Positions 1 to 6,167 of a stretch of DNA of 19,308 nt are shown one piece after another. The DNA is taken from assembly GCA_035581425.1 (NCBI GenBank), contig DATJVP010000162.1, forward strand, positions 1 to 19,308, in the 5' to 3' direction. This DNA is from DASZHJ01 sp035581425 (GTDB taxonomy: Bacteria > Pseudomonadota > Alphaproteobacteria > ATCC43930 > CGMCC-115725). Made by a program: the position numbers and the translations under genes. Below the pieces are notes generated by a model, which had not been told where the DNA came from, made no database searches, and was given only the letters and a program-made list of their open reading frames with translations. How positions within the stretch are numbered: the stretch's first letter is position 1; every line of letters starts with the position of its first letter.

Positions 1-1005
1 GGAGCCTTCGTCTTCGTGGAGCACGTGAAGGGGCAGCGCTGGGTGGGCAAGCGCTTCGACAAGTATTTCGAGCCGGGCCGGCCCTATCTCGACGGCTACC
101 AGGCGGACTTCCTGAGCGGCAAGGCGGTGGTCGAGGCGATGCTCTCGGGGAAGATTCTCGCTCAATTTCGCGGCTTCACCCCAGAGGAGCGGGACACGCT
201 GGTGGCGAAGCTCGGCGACAAGGTGACCGTGAACGAGGGCCCCTGGATCAACAACCTGCTCGTCGTCTTCAACGCCAAGCGCTCCCCCTTCGACGACGCG
301 CGCGTGCGCCGTGCGCTCTCGCTGGCGATCGACCGCTGGAAGGCGGCGGAGGATCTACAGAACACGACCTTCCTCAAGTTCATCGGCGGTGTGATGCGAC
401 CGGGCTATGCGATGGCGACGCCGGAACGCGAGCTTGCGACGCTGCCGGGCTTCTCGCGCGACATCGAGGCCTCGCGCGCGGAGGCGAAGCGGCTGCTCGC
501 GGAGGCGGGCCAGAAAAACCTCAAGATCAAGTTCACCAACCGCGACATTCCGATCCCTTACGGGCCGGCGGTCGACTTCATCATCGAGGCCTGGAAGGCT
601 ATTGGCGTCGAGGCGACGCAGGAGAAGCTGAACACCAAGGCATGGCAAGGAGCGCTGGAGAAGGGCGAGTTCGAAGTTGCGATCGACTTCGTCGGCGACT
701 ACTTCGACGACCCCACCTTGCAGCTCACGAAATACGTCTCCGTGGATCTCTCGCCGGTCAATTACTCGCACGGGACGGACCGCTTCCTCGACGCGCTCTA
801 CATCGGTCAGGCCGTCACGGGCGATCCGCGCCAGCGCAGCAAGATCGTGCGCGACTTCGAGCGCCACGCCATGACCGAGGCTTATTCGGTGCCATTCCTG
901 TGGTGGAACCGGATCATTGTGAATTCTGCCTCGCTCAAGGGCTGGAATTTCACGCCGAGCCACTACCTCGACCAGGACCTGAGCGAGGTCTGGCTCGACC
1001 GCTAG
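1..1005 (+). CDS. ABC transporter substrate-binding protein, family 5 (peptide/opine type), 3' part only
   Basis: The reading frame is open from the first base of the window to the TAG at 1003-1005, so the gene starts upstream and only about the last 334 residues are present. The fragment shows features of the C-terminal half of family-5 solute-binding proteins (SBP_bac_5, DppA/OppA-like): a segment reading NAKRSPFDDARVRRALSLAI, where the lobes cross over and the 'RxAL..AIDR' helix lies, then a segment around AKRLLAEAG and a late WWNRIIV strand. Such proteins capture peptides, opines or similar solutes in the periplasm for an ABC importer. The partner permease and ATPase genes are not in the window and would have to lie upstream. 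The ligand cannot be read from sequence. It ends 4 bases before the convergent NIPSNAP gene. Confidence 0.88.
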   Translation, partial: GAFVFVEHVKGQRWVGKRFDKYFEPGRPYLDGYQADFLSGKAVVEAMLSGKILAQFRGFTPEERDTLVAKLGDKVTVNEGPWINNLLVVFNAKRSPFDDARVRRALSLAIDRWKAAEDLQNTTFLKFIGGVMRPGYAMATPERELATLPGFSRDIEASRAEAKRLLAEAGQKNLKIKFTNRDIPIPYGPAVDFIIEAWKAIGVEATQEKLNTKAWQGALEKGEFEVAIDFVGDYFDDPTLQLTKYVSVDLSPVNYSHGTDRFLDALYIGQAVTGDPRQRSKIVRDFERHAMTEAYSVPFLWWNRIIVNSASLKGWNFTPSHYLDQDLSEVWLDR

Positions 1006-1009
1006 GCGA

Positions 1010-1336
1010 TCACTTCACCGAGGAGAAGGAGGTCGGCTGGAGGATCGTGTTGGTGATCGAGCCGACGATCGGGCCGTCGCGCTCGGATTCCGCGCGCTTA
1101 GCAATCCACTCGGGGTCGGCCATAAAGGTCGCCCATTTCTTTTCGCGCTCGGCAAGGGAGTCCCATTGCAGGAGATAATAAAGATCCTGGTTGGATTCGC
1201 CGACGACGACGGTCCAGAAGCCGGCTTGCCGAATGCCGTGCCTGGCCCAGAGCGCGAGCGTCGCGCCCTCGAAGCGCTTCAGAAGCGCGGGCAGCCTGCC
1301 GGGCAAGCAGTGATAAACGCGCAGCTCGTAAATCAT
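1010..1336 (-). CDS. NIPSNAP family protein
   Basis: A 108-residue protein that begins MIYELRVYHCLPGRLPALLK, the usual opening of NIPSNAP domains, which are dimeric ferredoxin-like alpha/beta barrels. Later hallmarks are the WxxxxGESNQDLYYLLQWDSLAERE segment (residues about 41-65) and a WATFMADPEW motif. Length matches single-domain bacterial members, which are about 100-110 residues. The start is supported by a strong AAGGGGAG ribosome site just upstream on the minus strand. No signal peptide or membrane segment is visible, so it should be cytoplasmic. The biochemical role of the bacterial family is not established, and I do not assign one. It lies 57 bases downstream of the csaA-like gene and could share its transcript. 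Confidence 0.85.
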   Translation of the reverse strand: MIYELRVYHCLPGRLPALLKRFEGATLALWARHGIRQAGFWTVVVGESNQDLYYLLQWDSLAEREKKWATFMADPEWIAKRAESERDGPIVGSITNTILQPTSFSSVK

Positions 1337-1393
1337 GATCTCCCCTTAGGGTCGATGGATGGCGGAGCGCGACCATATCACGGTTGGCGCGCG

Positions 1394-1729
1394 CTAGAAG
1401 AGCTTGCCTCCATTCGGCACGGGTCTGCTTGGCTCAATCAGCACGACCGCTCCCGCCGCATCCGGGAAGCCCAGAACGAGCACCTCGGACATGAACTTGC
1501 CGATCTGCTTCGGCGGGAAGTTGACGACGCCTGCGACCTGACGTCCCAGCAACTCCTCGGGCTTGTAGTGGACGGTGAGCTGCGCCGAGGTCCGCTTGAC
1601 ACCGATCTCGGGCCCGAAATCGACCTGCAGCTTGTAGGCGGGGCGGCGCGCCTCGGGATAGGGCTCGGCCGCGACGACCGTGCCGACACGGATGTCGACC
1701 CTGACGAAATCCTCGTAGCCGATGGTCAT
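1394..1729 (-). CDS. csaA: CsaA-type tRNA-binding domain protein
   Basis: A 111-residue protein made of a single OB-fold tRNA-binding domain. It shows the family pattern DFxRVDIRVGTVVAAEPYPEA near the start (residues 7-27), then PAYKLQVDFGPEIG and the KRTSAQLT segment. It ends with VVNFPPKQIGKFMSEVLVLG and a terminal PNGGKLF, typical of CsaA. Length equals the usual 107-113 residues. CsaA proteins are homodimers that bind tRNA and have been described as secretion chaperones in Bacillus; the role in Proteobacteria is less clear. The gene lies downstream of the phasin gene but is separated from it by a strong intrinsic terminator (1781-1814), so it probably has its own promoter in the 50 bases upstream. 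Confidence 0.9.
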   Translation of the reverse strand: MTIGYEDFVRVDIRVGTVVAAEPYPEARRPAYKLQVDFGPEIGVKRTSAQLTVHYKPEELLGRQVAGVVNFPPKQIGKFMSEVLVLGFPDAAGAVVLIEPSRPVPNGGKLF

Positions 1730-1780
1730 CGCGCCCTCATCCTGCCGTGACGGCCGCGGACGCTAGCATCGCGGAGGGCC

Positions 1781-1814
1781 AAAAGAAAAGGAGGCCGCCA
1801 CGGGGGCGGCCTCC
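1781..1814 (-). terminator. Rho-independent terminator of the phasin gene
   Basis: A perfect 10-base inverted repeat (GGAGGCCGCC at 1790-1799, GGCGGCCTCC at 1805-1814) encloses a 5-base loop. On the minus strand it is followed by TTTTCTTTT (complement of 1781-1789). Stem plus T-tract in this orientation is a classic intrinsic terminator. It begins 28 bases after the phasin stop codon and separates that gene from csaA. Confidence 0.9.
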
Positions 1815-1842
1815 AACACAGACGTCAGCGCTTGGGGGAGGG

Positions 1843-2289
1843 TTACTGACGCTGGGTGGCCATCTTCTTCTTCGCGAGCGTGCCCCACTCCTCGAGGCTC
1901 TCGGTGAAGCGCTTGTTCAGCACCTCGAACGCCTCGCTCTGGGTCTTGCCCGCGAGCTCGACCAGCTCACGCGTGTTCTCGACGCTCTTGTCGAGGGCCT
2001 GCTTGGCGTAAGCGGCCTGCTTCTGCAACCGCTCCTCGGCCGTGCCGGTCTCGGTCCAGGCGCGCACGAGAGCCGAAGCCTCGTCCATCGCCGAGCGCGC
2101 GATCTCGACCTGCCGCTTGGCCAGCTCCTGGAAGCCCTGCACCGCAAGCTGGTTCGCCTGCGTGAACGCCTCGAGGTTCTTGCGCTGGGAAGCCATCACT
2201 GCCTCGACATCGAGGCTAGCGAAAGGAAAACCGGCGAAGAGCTTGCCGACTTCCGTCTCGAAGAATTTTCCGTTGACCATCGCCGTCAT
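1843..2289 (-). CDS. phasin family protein (PHA granule-associated)
   Basis: A 148-residue, almost wholly helical protein of the phasin family. It coats polyhydroxyalkanoate granules and controls their number and size. Visible hallmarks are the segment around VMASQRKNLEAFTQANQLAV (about residues 31-50), then QGFQELAKRQVEIARSAMDE, and an amphipathic, Lys/Glu-rich second half ending in KKKMATQRQ. No signal peptide is present. An upstream ATG at 2328 would add 13 residues, but it sits at the predicted transcription start and inside the operator at 2313-2327. I therefore prefer the ATG at 2289; an ATG at 2280 is also possible. None of the three has a strong ribosome site. Transcription should be self-contained, from the promoter at 2335-2363 to the terminator at 1781-1814. 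Confidence 0.88.
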   Translation of the reverse strand: MTAMVNGKFFETEVGKLFAGFPFASLDVEAVMASQRKNLEAFTQANQLAVQGFQELAKRQVEIARSAMDEASALVRAWTETGTAEERLQKQAAYAKQALDKSVENTRELVELAGKTQSEAFEVLNKRFTESLEEWGTLAKKKMATQRQ

Positions 2290-2312
2290 CCCGTTTTGGA
2301 GGTTGAGCCTAT

Positions 2313-2327
2313 TGCTGCGGTGCAGCA
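2313..2327 (-). promoter_or_regulatory. probable PhaR operator upstream of the phasin gene
   Basis: The 15-base sequence TGCTGCGGTGCAGCA is a perfect palindrome with a 3-base centre. It contains CTGC-N3-GCAG, the site reported for the PHA-responsive repressor PhaR in Rhodobacter sphaeroides. It lies immediately downstream of the predicted -10 box, covering roughly +1 to +15, where bound repressor would block transcription. It ends 23 bases before the chosen phasin start codon. Sequence match and position are seen; binding by PhaR is inferred, and no phaR gene is in the window. Confidence 0.75.
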
Positions 2328-2334
2328 TGACGCG

Positions 2335-2363
2335 AATATGGCTGCGCCACGCTTCAACGTCAA
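2335..2363 (-). promoter_or_regulatory. sigma-70 type promoter of the phasin gene
   Basis: Read on the minus strand, TTGACG (complement of 2358-2363) is followed after exactly 17 bases by CATATT (complement of 2335-2340). Both boxes are close to the consensus and the spacing is ideal. Transcription would start near 2327-2329, at the edge of the PhaR-like palindrome. The rest of the divergent spacer up to the thioesterase start at 2569 is AT-richer than its surroundings, but I see no second clear promoter there. Confidence 0.7.
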
Positions 2364-2568
2364 GTGCCCTTCAACAAAAATATTGCGGCGCACCATAGGG
2401 AACGCAGTGGGAGCCCGGAAATCGCCTATCTGTTTGATTTCAAATGTGTTATGAGTTTACTGTTGTGACGGGAGCGATCCGCCCGGCCGCTTGGCATTCG
2501 CAGCCGCGGTGGAGCAGCGTCCCTCCATGCCACCCATTGGGGTTATGGCACTGCAACAAGGAGGCGGC

Positions 2569-3018
2569 ATGCCCGCGTTCAGGCCGAAAGACGAGAACTT
2601 CGAACCGCGGGTCCGGGATAGCTTCGCCCGCCAGGCGCTGATGCGTCTGATCGGCGCCAGGCTTGCCCGGGTCGAGCCGGGCCTGGCCGAAATCGAGCTC
2701 TCCTTCCGGGCCGACCTCACGCAGCAGCACGGCTACCTTCACGCGGGCATCACCAGTGCGATCGCGGATTCCGCCGGCGGCTATGCGGCCTTCACTCTCT
2801 TCCCGGCGGAAAGCTCCATCCTCACGGTCGAGTTCAAGATCAACCTAGTGGCGCCTGCAGCCGGCGAGCGGTTCCTGGCGGTGGGTAGGGTGCTCCGCCC
2901 GGGACGAACCCTCACGGTCTGCGGCCTCGAGGTCTTTGCTTTGCTCGGCAGCGAGCGCACGACCATCGCACTCGGCCAGCAGACGCTGATTTGCCTCGAG
3001 GGACAGCCTGACCGTTAG
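2569..3018 (+). CDS. PaaI-type hotdog-fold thioesterase
   Basis: A 149-residue cytoplasmic protein with the hotdog (4HBT/PaaI) fold. Proteins of this group hydrolyse acyl- or aryl-CoA thioesters. The active-site segment QQHGYLHAGITSAIADSAGG (residues about 54-73) contains the HG-x-xHxG and downstream Asp/Ser pattern of the family. The C-terminal half has the expected strand pairs FKINLVAPAAG and GRVLRPGRTLTVCGLEVF. An in-frame TTG at 2491 would give a longer product, but the ATG at 2569 has an AAGGAGG site 5 bases upstream and fits the usual 140-150 residue length. The substrate is unknown. Its stop codon overlaps the stop of the convergent tetR-like gene. Confidence 0.87.
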   Translation: MPAFRPKDENFEPRVRDSFARQALMRLIGARLARVEPGLAEIELSFRADLTQQHGYLHAGITSAIADSAGGYAAFTLFPAESSILTVEFKINLVAPAAGERFLAVGRVLRPGRTLTVCGLEVFALLGSERTTIALGQQTLICLEGQPDR

Positions 3019-3650
3019 GCCGGCTGCTTCTCCCGGCCGCCGCCCCAGCGGAATTCGGCGATGCCGAGCCACGGGCCGGCTTGAGAGAGGCGGCGGTCGA
3101 GGGCGGCCATGGTCTTCGCGAGATCGGCGCTCTCGTCCTCGATGAAGGTGCGGCTGACACAGAGGTAGAGCGCGGTGAGCGCGCGTGTCCGGAAGCGTCC
3201 GCGCGCACCCGCGCTCGAGATCCCCGCGGCCTCGAGGGTCCAGGCCATCGAGCGCAAGAGCGCAGGCGCAGCGCAGAGCGCGAGCGGCGGATCCGTGAGG
3301 AGATCGCGGCCGATCTGCTTCAGCGCCGCACGCTGCGGCTTCAGCGCGTCGAACCGGCGCATCAGCACCTCGAAGAGTCGGTCGCGCGGGGTTTCCTCAG
3401 GGTCGGGTGCTCCGGTTCCCGCAAGGACCTGCTCGTCCGTCCGCGCCATCAAGCCCCAGAGTATCGCCGAGCGCGAACGGAACTCCGCGTAGACTTCGTG
3501 AAGCGGCAGGCCTGCCTCGCCGGCGATGGCTGCGAGCGAGGCGCCGCGCCAGCCCGAGCGCTCCGCGAGCGCGAGCGCCGCGTTGAGGATGCGATCGCGC
3601 GGCGTCGCCGGCTTCGCCTTCGATTTGGATGCGGTCGATCGTTTGGCCAT
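3015..3650 (-). CDS. TetR/AcrR family transcriptional regulator with COQ9-like C-terminal half
   Basis: A 211-residue protein. After a Lys/Ser-rich tail (residues 1-15), a TetR helix-turn-helix spans about residues 17-65, with RDRILNAALALAERSGWRGA, the ASLAAIAGEAGLP recognition region and HEVYAEFRSRSAILW. The remainder (RDRLFEVLMRRFDALKPQRA, later LTALYLCVSRTFIEDES and MAALDRRLSQA) resembles the COQ9-type C-terminal domain of some alphaproteobacterial TetR-like proteins, which may bind lipids. That part is inference by eye. An AGGAGG site 6-7 bases upstream fixes the ATG. The regulated genes are unknown. The gene lies last in the minus-strand cluster with ybjN, proC and the ybaK-like gene, 68 bases after the latter. 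Confidence 0.85.
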   Translation of the reverse strand: MAKRSTASKSKAKPATPRDRILNAALALAERSGWRGASLAAIAGEAGLPLHEVYAEFRSRSAILWGLMARTDEQVLAGTGAPDPEETPRDRLFEVLMRRFDALKPQRAALKQIGRDLLTDPPLALCAAPALLRSMAWTLEAAGISSAGARGRFRTRALTALYLCVSRTFIEDESADLAKTMAALDRRLSQAGPWLGIAEFRWGGGREKQPA

Positions 3651-3718
3651 GGTGAGCCTCCTGCGATCGAGTGTAGCAAGCTCAGGACGCTGAGCAACCC
3701 GGAGGGAACGCTCGCCTC

Positions 3719-4195
3719 TTATTTGACCGTCATCACGGTCCCGCCGGTGAGCCGCTCGAGCTCGGCGGAGCTCGTGGGAAATACCGCATGCGGGTGACCC
3801 GCAGCCGCCCAGATGACTGCGTGCTCGCGTAGATCCTCGTCGATGAAGATGACGGGCGGCGTCGTGTGCCCGATGGGGGCGACGCCGCCGATCGCATAGC
3901 CCGTGCTCGCGCGCACGAACTCCGCATCGGCCTTGCCGATGGGCTGACCCAGCGCCGCCGCAATCTTCTTCTCGTCGACGCGGTTGACGCCGCTGGCGAT
4001 CACCAGCACCGGGCGCCCGCTTCCGCCGCGGAACACCAGCGACTTCGCGATCTGCGCGACGGTGCAGCCGATTACCGCTGCCGCATCCGCTGCGGTTCGC
4101 GCGGTCACCGGGAATTGCATCACCGCGGCACTCGAGCCGGCCGCGCGCAGCAGCTCCTGAACCCGCGCCGCCGCGGGAGCCAAGGATTCGCTCAT
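3719..4195 (-). CDS. YbaK/ProX-type aminoacyl-tRNA deacylase
   Basis: A 158-residue single-domain protein of the YbaK/aminoacyl-tRNA synthetase-associated (INS) family. Such proteins hydrolyse mischarged aminoacyl-tRNAs, most often Cys-, Ala- or Ser-charged tRNAs, in trans. Conserved features are CTVAQIAKSLVFRG with the functional lysine (Lys51), LVIASGVNRVDEKKIAAALG (about 64-83), and the GYAIGGVAPIGH loop (99-110), which is typical of the YbaK/ProX group. Which tRNA it edits cannot be told from sequence. The ATG lies only 4 bases after the proC stop with no strong ribosome site of its own, so translation is probably coupled to proC. Confidence 0.88.
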   Translation of the reverse strand: MSESLAPAAARVQELLRAAGSSAAVMQFPVTARTAADAAAVIGCTVAQIAKSLVFRGGSGRPVLVIASGVNRVDEKKIAAALGQPIGKADAEFVRASTGYAIGGVAPIGHTTPPVIFIDEDLREHAVIWAAAGHPHAVFPTSSAELERLTGGTVMTVK

Positions 4196-4199
4196 GTCG

Positions 4200-5027
4200 T
4201 CAATCCGCCAGTTCTCGGGATCGGCGTGTCGCCGCCGCCACCGCCTTGATCATCAGCGATTCGAGCCCGTCCTGCCCCATCAACACATCGAGAGCCGCGC
4301 GCGTGGTGCCGCCGGGGCTGGTGACGGCTTCGCGGAGCCGCGCCGCGGGCTCATGCGAAATCCGCGCGAGCTCGCCCGAGCCCGCGACAGTCGCGAGCGC
4401 CAGCCGCGTCGCGAGATCGGGCGGCAGCCCCGCTGCGACGCCGGCCTTGGCCAGGCATTCGATGAGCAGGAAGACGTAGGCCGGGCCGCTGCCGGAGACC
4501 GCCGTCACGGGGTCGATGAGGCCCTCCTCCTCGACCCAGCCGACCTCTCCCACGGCGGAGAGCAGGACGTCCGCGATCCGGCGCTGCGTCGGCGTCACTC
4601 GCGCATTCGCAACCGCAATGGTGATGCCGCGGCCGACGGAAGCGGGCGTGTTCGGCATCGCCCGCACCACTGCGGCCTCATCGTCGATGTGGCGCGCGAA
4701 ATAGGAGAGCGTCTTTCCGGCGGCGATCGAAAGAAAGAGTGAGCGGCCGACGAATCGCTTATAGGGCTTGAGCACGCCCTCCATCGCCTGCGGCTTCACC
4801 GCGAAGACGACGACGTCAGGCGAGAAGGACGCAGGGATCTCTTCCGGCCGCTTGTGGCGCTCGACCAGGCGCTCGCCCGCGAAGGCGTCGGCGCCGGTTC
4901 CCGGTTCGACCACGAGCACATGGCGCGCCGCGCCGCGCTCCAGCCAGCCCTTCAGGAGCGCTCCCCCCATTTTGCCGCATCCGACGAGGAGCAGGACCGT
5001 CGCGGGCGGCTTGCCGCCCGCGCTCAT
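4200..5027 (-). CDS. proC: pyrroline-5-carboxylate reductase
   Basis: A 275-residue enzyme that reduces 1-pyrroline-5-carboxylate to proline with NAD(P)H, the last step of proline synthesis. The N-terminal Rossmann motif LLLVGCGKMGGALLKGWL starts near residue 12. Further landmarks are VVVFAVKPQAM, the VVRAMPNTPASVGRGIT stretch, and the signature SGSGPAYVFLLIECLA. The C-terminal EAVTSPGGTTRAALDVL motif is where the family ends. Length matches the family (about 270). Its ATG overlaps the TAA of the upstream ybjN-like gene (TAATG at 5029-5025 on the minus strand), so the two are translationally coupled. The deacylase gene follows after 4 bases. Confidence 0.96.
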   Translation of the reverse strand: MSAGGKPPATVLLLVGCGKMGGALLKGWLERGAARHVLVVEPGTGADAFAGERLVERHKRPEEIPASFSPDVVVFAVKPQAMEGVLKPYKRFVGRSLFLSIAAGKTLSYFARHIDDEAAVVRAMPNTPASVGRGITIAVANARVTPTQRRIADVLLSAVGEVGWVEEEGLIDPVTAVSGSGPAYVFLLIECLAKAGVAAGLPPDLATRLALATVAGSGELARISHEPAARLREAVTSPGGTTRAALDVLMGQDGLESLMIKAVAAATRRSRELAD

Positions 5028-5530
5028 TAGGCCTCGCCTACGGGATCGATCATCGCCGCCGCAATCGCGTCGCCTGCGTCCTTGCCGCCCCAGATCACGA
5101 GCTGAAAGGCAGGATAGAAGCGCTCGCACTCCGTCAGCGCGATGTCCACGAGATCCTCGAGCTGTTCGACGCTCGCCCCCATCGCGCCCCGCAGCAGCAC
5201 GCCGTGCCGGAAGCAGGGTGCGGGGTCGTCGAGGCCAAGATCGAAATGCCCGATCCACAGCTTCTCGTTCACTGCCGCGAGGAGCTCGTAGACCGAGCCG
5301 CGCCGGCCTCTCGCGACCTTCATGTCGAAGCCGCAGGAGAAGTGCAGCGCGTTCGTCTCCTGATGCCAGAGGAAGAACATCCGGTAGTCGCACCAGCGCC
5401 CGGAAACCTCAACCACCATCTCGTCAGTGCTGGCGCGGTCGTGTGCCCACTCGTTGGCTTGAACGATTTCCTCGATGAGATCGATGGGATTGGCCGCCGC
5501 CGTTGCCGTCTCGAGTGCAATTGCGGTCAT
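5027..5530 (-). CDS. YbjN domain-containing protein
   Basis: A 167-residue acidic protein covered by a YbjN (type III secretion chaperone-like) domain. Landmarks are NPIDLIEEIVQANEWAHDR near residue 16-34, the VEVSGRWCDYRMFFLW strand pair, and VYELLAAVNEKLWIGHFDLG with the later ERFYPAFQLVIWGGK. The family's molecular role is not known in Alphaproteobacteria; in E. coli, YbjN is linked to stress and motility. The frame can begin at 5596, but the ATG at 5530 is preceded by AAGGAGGG at ideal distance and gives the usual length. It is coupled to proC by TAATG, which suggests that the two products are made in fixed proportion. Confidence 0.87.
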   Translation of the reverse strand: MTAIALETATAAANPIDLIEEIVQANEWAHDRASTDEMVVEVSGRWCDYRMFFLWHQETNALHFSCGFDMKVARGRRGSVYELLAAVNEKLWIGHFDLGLDDPAPCFRHGVLLRGAMGASVEQLEDLVDIALTECERFYPAFQLVIWGGKDAGDAIAAAMIDPVGEA

Positions 5531-5656
5531 GGCGCCCTCCTTCAGTCCCCGCGGGCTGTCGGGTGGACTGGCGTCTCCCGACATCTGGTGGCTCATTCCC
5601 CTTCAGCCACCATAGGAGGTAGGGTGCCAAAGCGCTTCCGCGCACGCAAGGCAAGA

Positions 5657-5687
5657 TTTTGTGGGTCTTGAAGAATTACCCACAAAA
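5657..5687. repeat. perfect 10-base inverted repeat with 11-base spacer
   Basis: TTTTGTGGGT (5657-5666) and ACCCACAAAA (5678-5687) are exact complements. The element lies in the 175-base gap between the ubiK stop and the ybjN start. It could act as an RNA hairpin after ubiK, since a stem ending in AAAA/TTTT is present but no clean T-tract follows on the minus strand. It could equally be a protein-binding site upstream of ybjN-proC. I cannot decide between the two. Confidence 0.6.
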
Positions 5688-5705
5688 GAGAGTCGCGCCA
5701 AAGGC

Positions 5706-6023
5706 TTAGGTCGGTGGATCGAATTCGGGCTCGTCGCGGCCCTTGGACCGCCGTCGCGCAGGATTCTGACGCGGCTCGGCGCCGAGCCGCGCCTCGAGCG
5801 CCGCGAGCCGCTCGGCGAGGCGCTCTTGCTCGGCTCGCGCCTTGGCGGCCATGGCTTCGACCGCCTCGAACTCCTCCCGCCGGACAAGGTTCATGCGGTC
5901 GAGGATGCGCTGGAACTGATCTCTGAGCCGCGCCTCCACCTCCTCGCGCATCCCCGTGAGGGCGCTGAGCGCCCCCGAGGCGACGCGGGCGAGATCGTCG
6001 AGAATGCGATTGTCGGTCTGCAT
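5706..6023 (-). CDS. ubiK: accessory factor UbiK family protein (BMFP domain)
   Basis: A 105-residue helical protein. It matches the BMFP/UbiK pattern: NRILDDLARVASGALSALTG (about 5-24), a conserved RLRDQFQRILDRMNLVRREEFEAVEAMAAKAR stretch (33-64) and a coiled coil to about residue 80. A basic then acidic tail ends in EFDPPT. UbiK proteins are accessory factors of the late hydroxylation steps of ubiquinone synthesis in E. coli and Salmonella. The Brucella homologue was described as a trimeric membrane-interacting coiled-coil protein. The ATG at 6023 is chosen because AGGAGG lies 6 bases upstream; an in-frame ATG at 6053 is less well supported. It is divergent from hldD, with 144 bases between them. 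Confidence 0.88.
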   Translation of the reverse strand: MQTDNRILDDLARVASGALSALTGMREEVEARLRDQFQRILDRMNLVRREEFEAVEAMAAKARAEQERLAERLAALEARLGAEPRQNPARRRSKGRDEPEFDPPT

Positions 6024-6167
6024 GACGTGCCTCCTGTCCGCATTCGCTAGCACAGGCGCGGGCGCTCGGGAATGGTCCGTGGAGCCGAAATTGCCAGCCG
6101 CTTGTTCCTTTCCACGCGCCCTGCGAAGGCCCTATAACTCCGCCCGACCCATGCTCGGGCGGGAGTC

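Noticed and set aside
355..963. A 202-residue minus-strand frame opposite the family-5 binding protein.
   Set aside because: Low-complexity composition and no recognisable motifs; the plus-strand gene explains the region.
2444..2568. Start of the thioesterase at the TTG 2491 or other upstream codons.
   Set aside because: The added residues do not resemble the family, and a strong AAGGAGG site precedes the ATG at 2569.
4900..4920. GGTTCGAC resembling a tRNA T-loop.
   Set aside because: It lies inside proC, and no cloverleaf can be formed around it.
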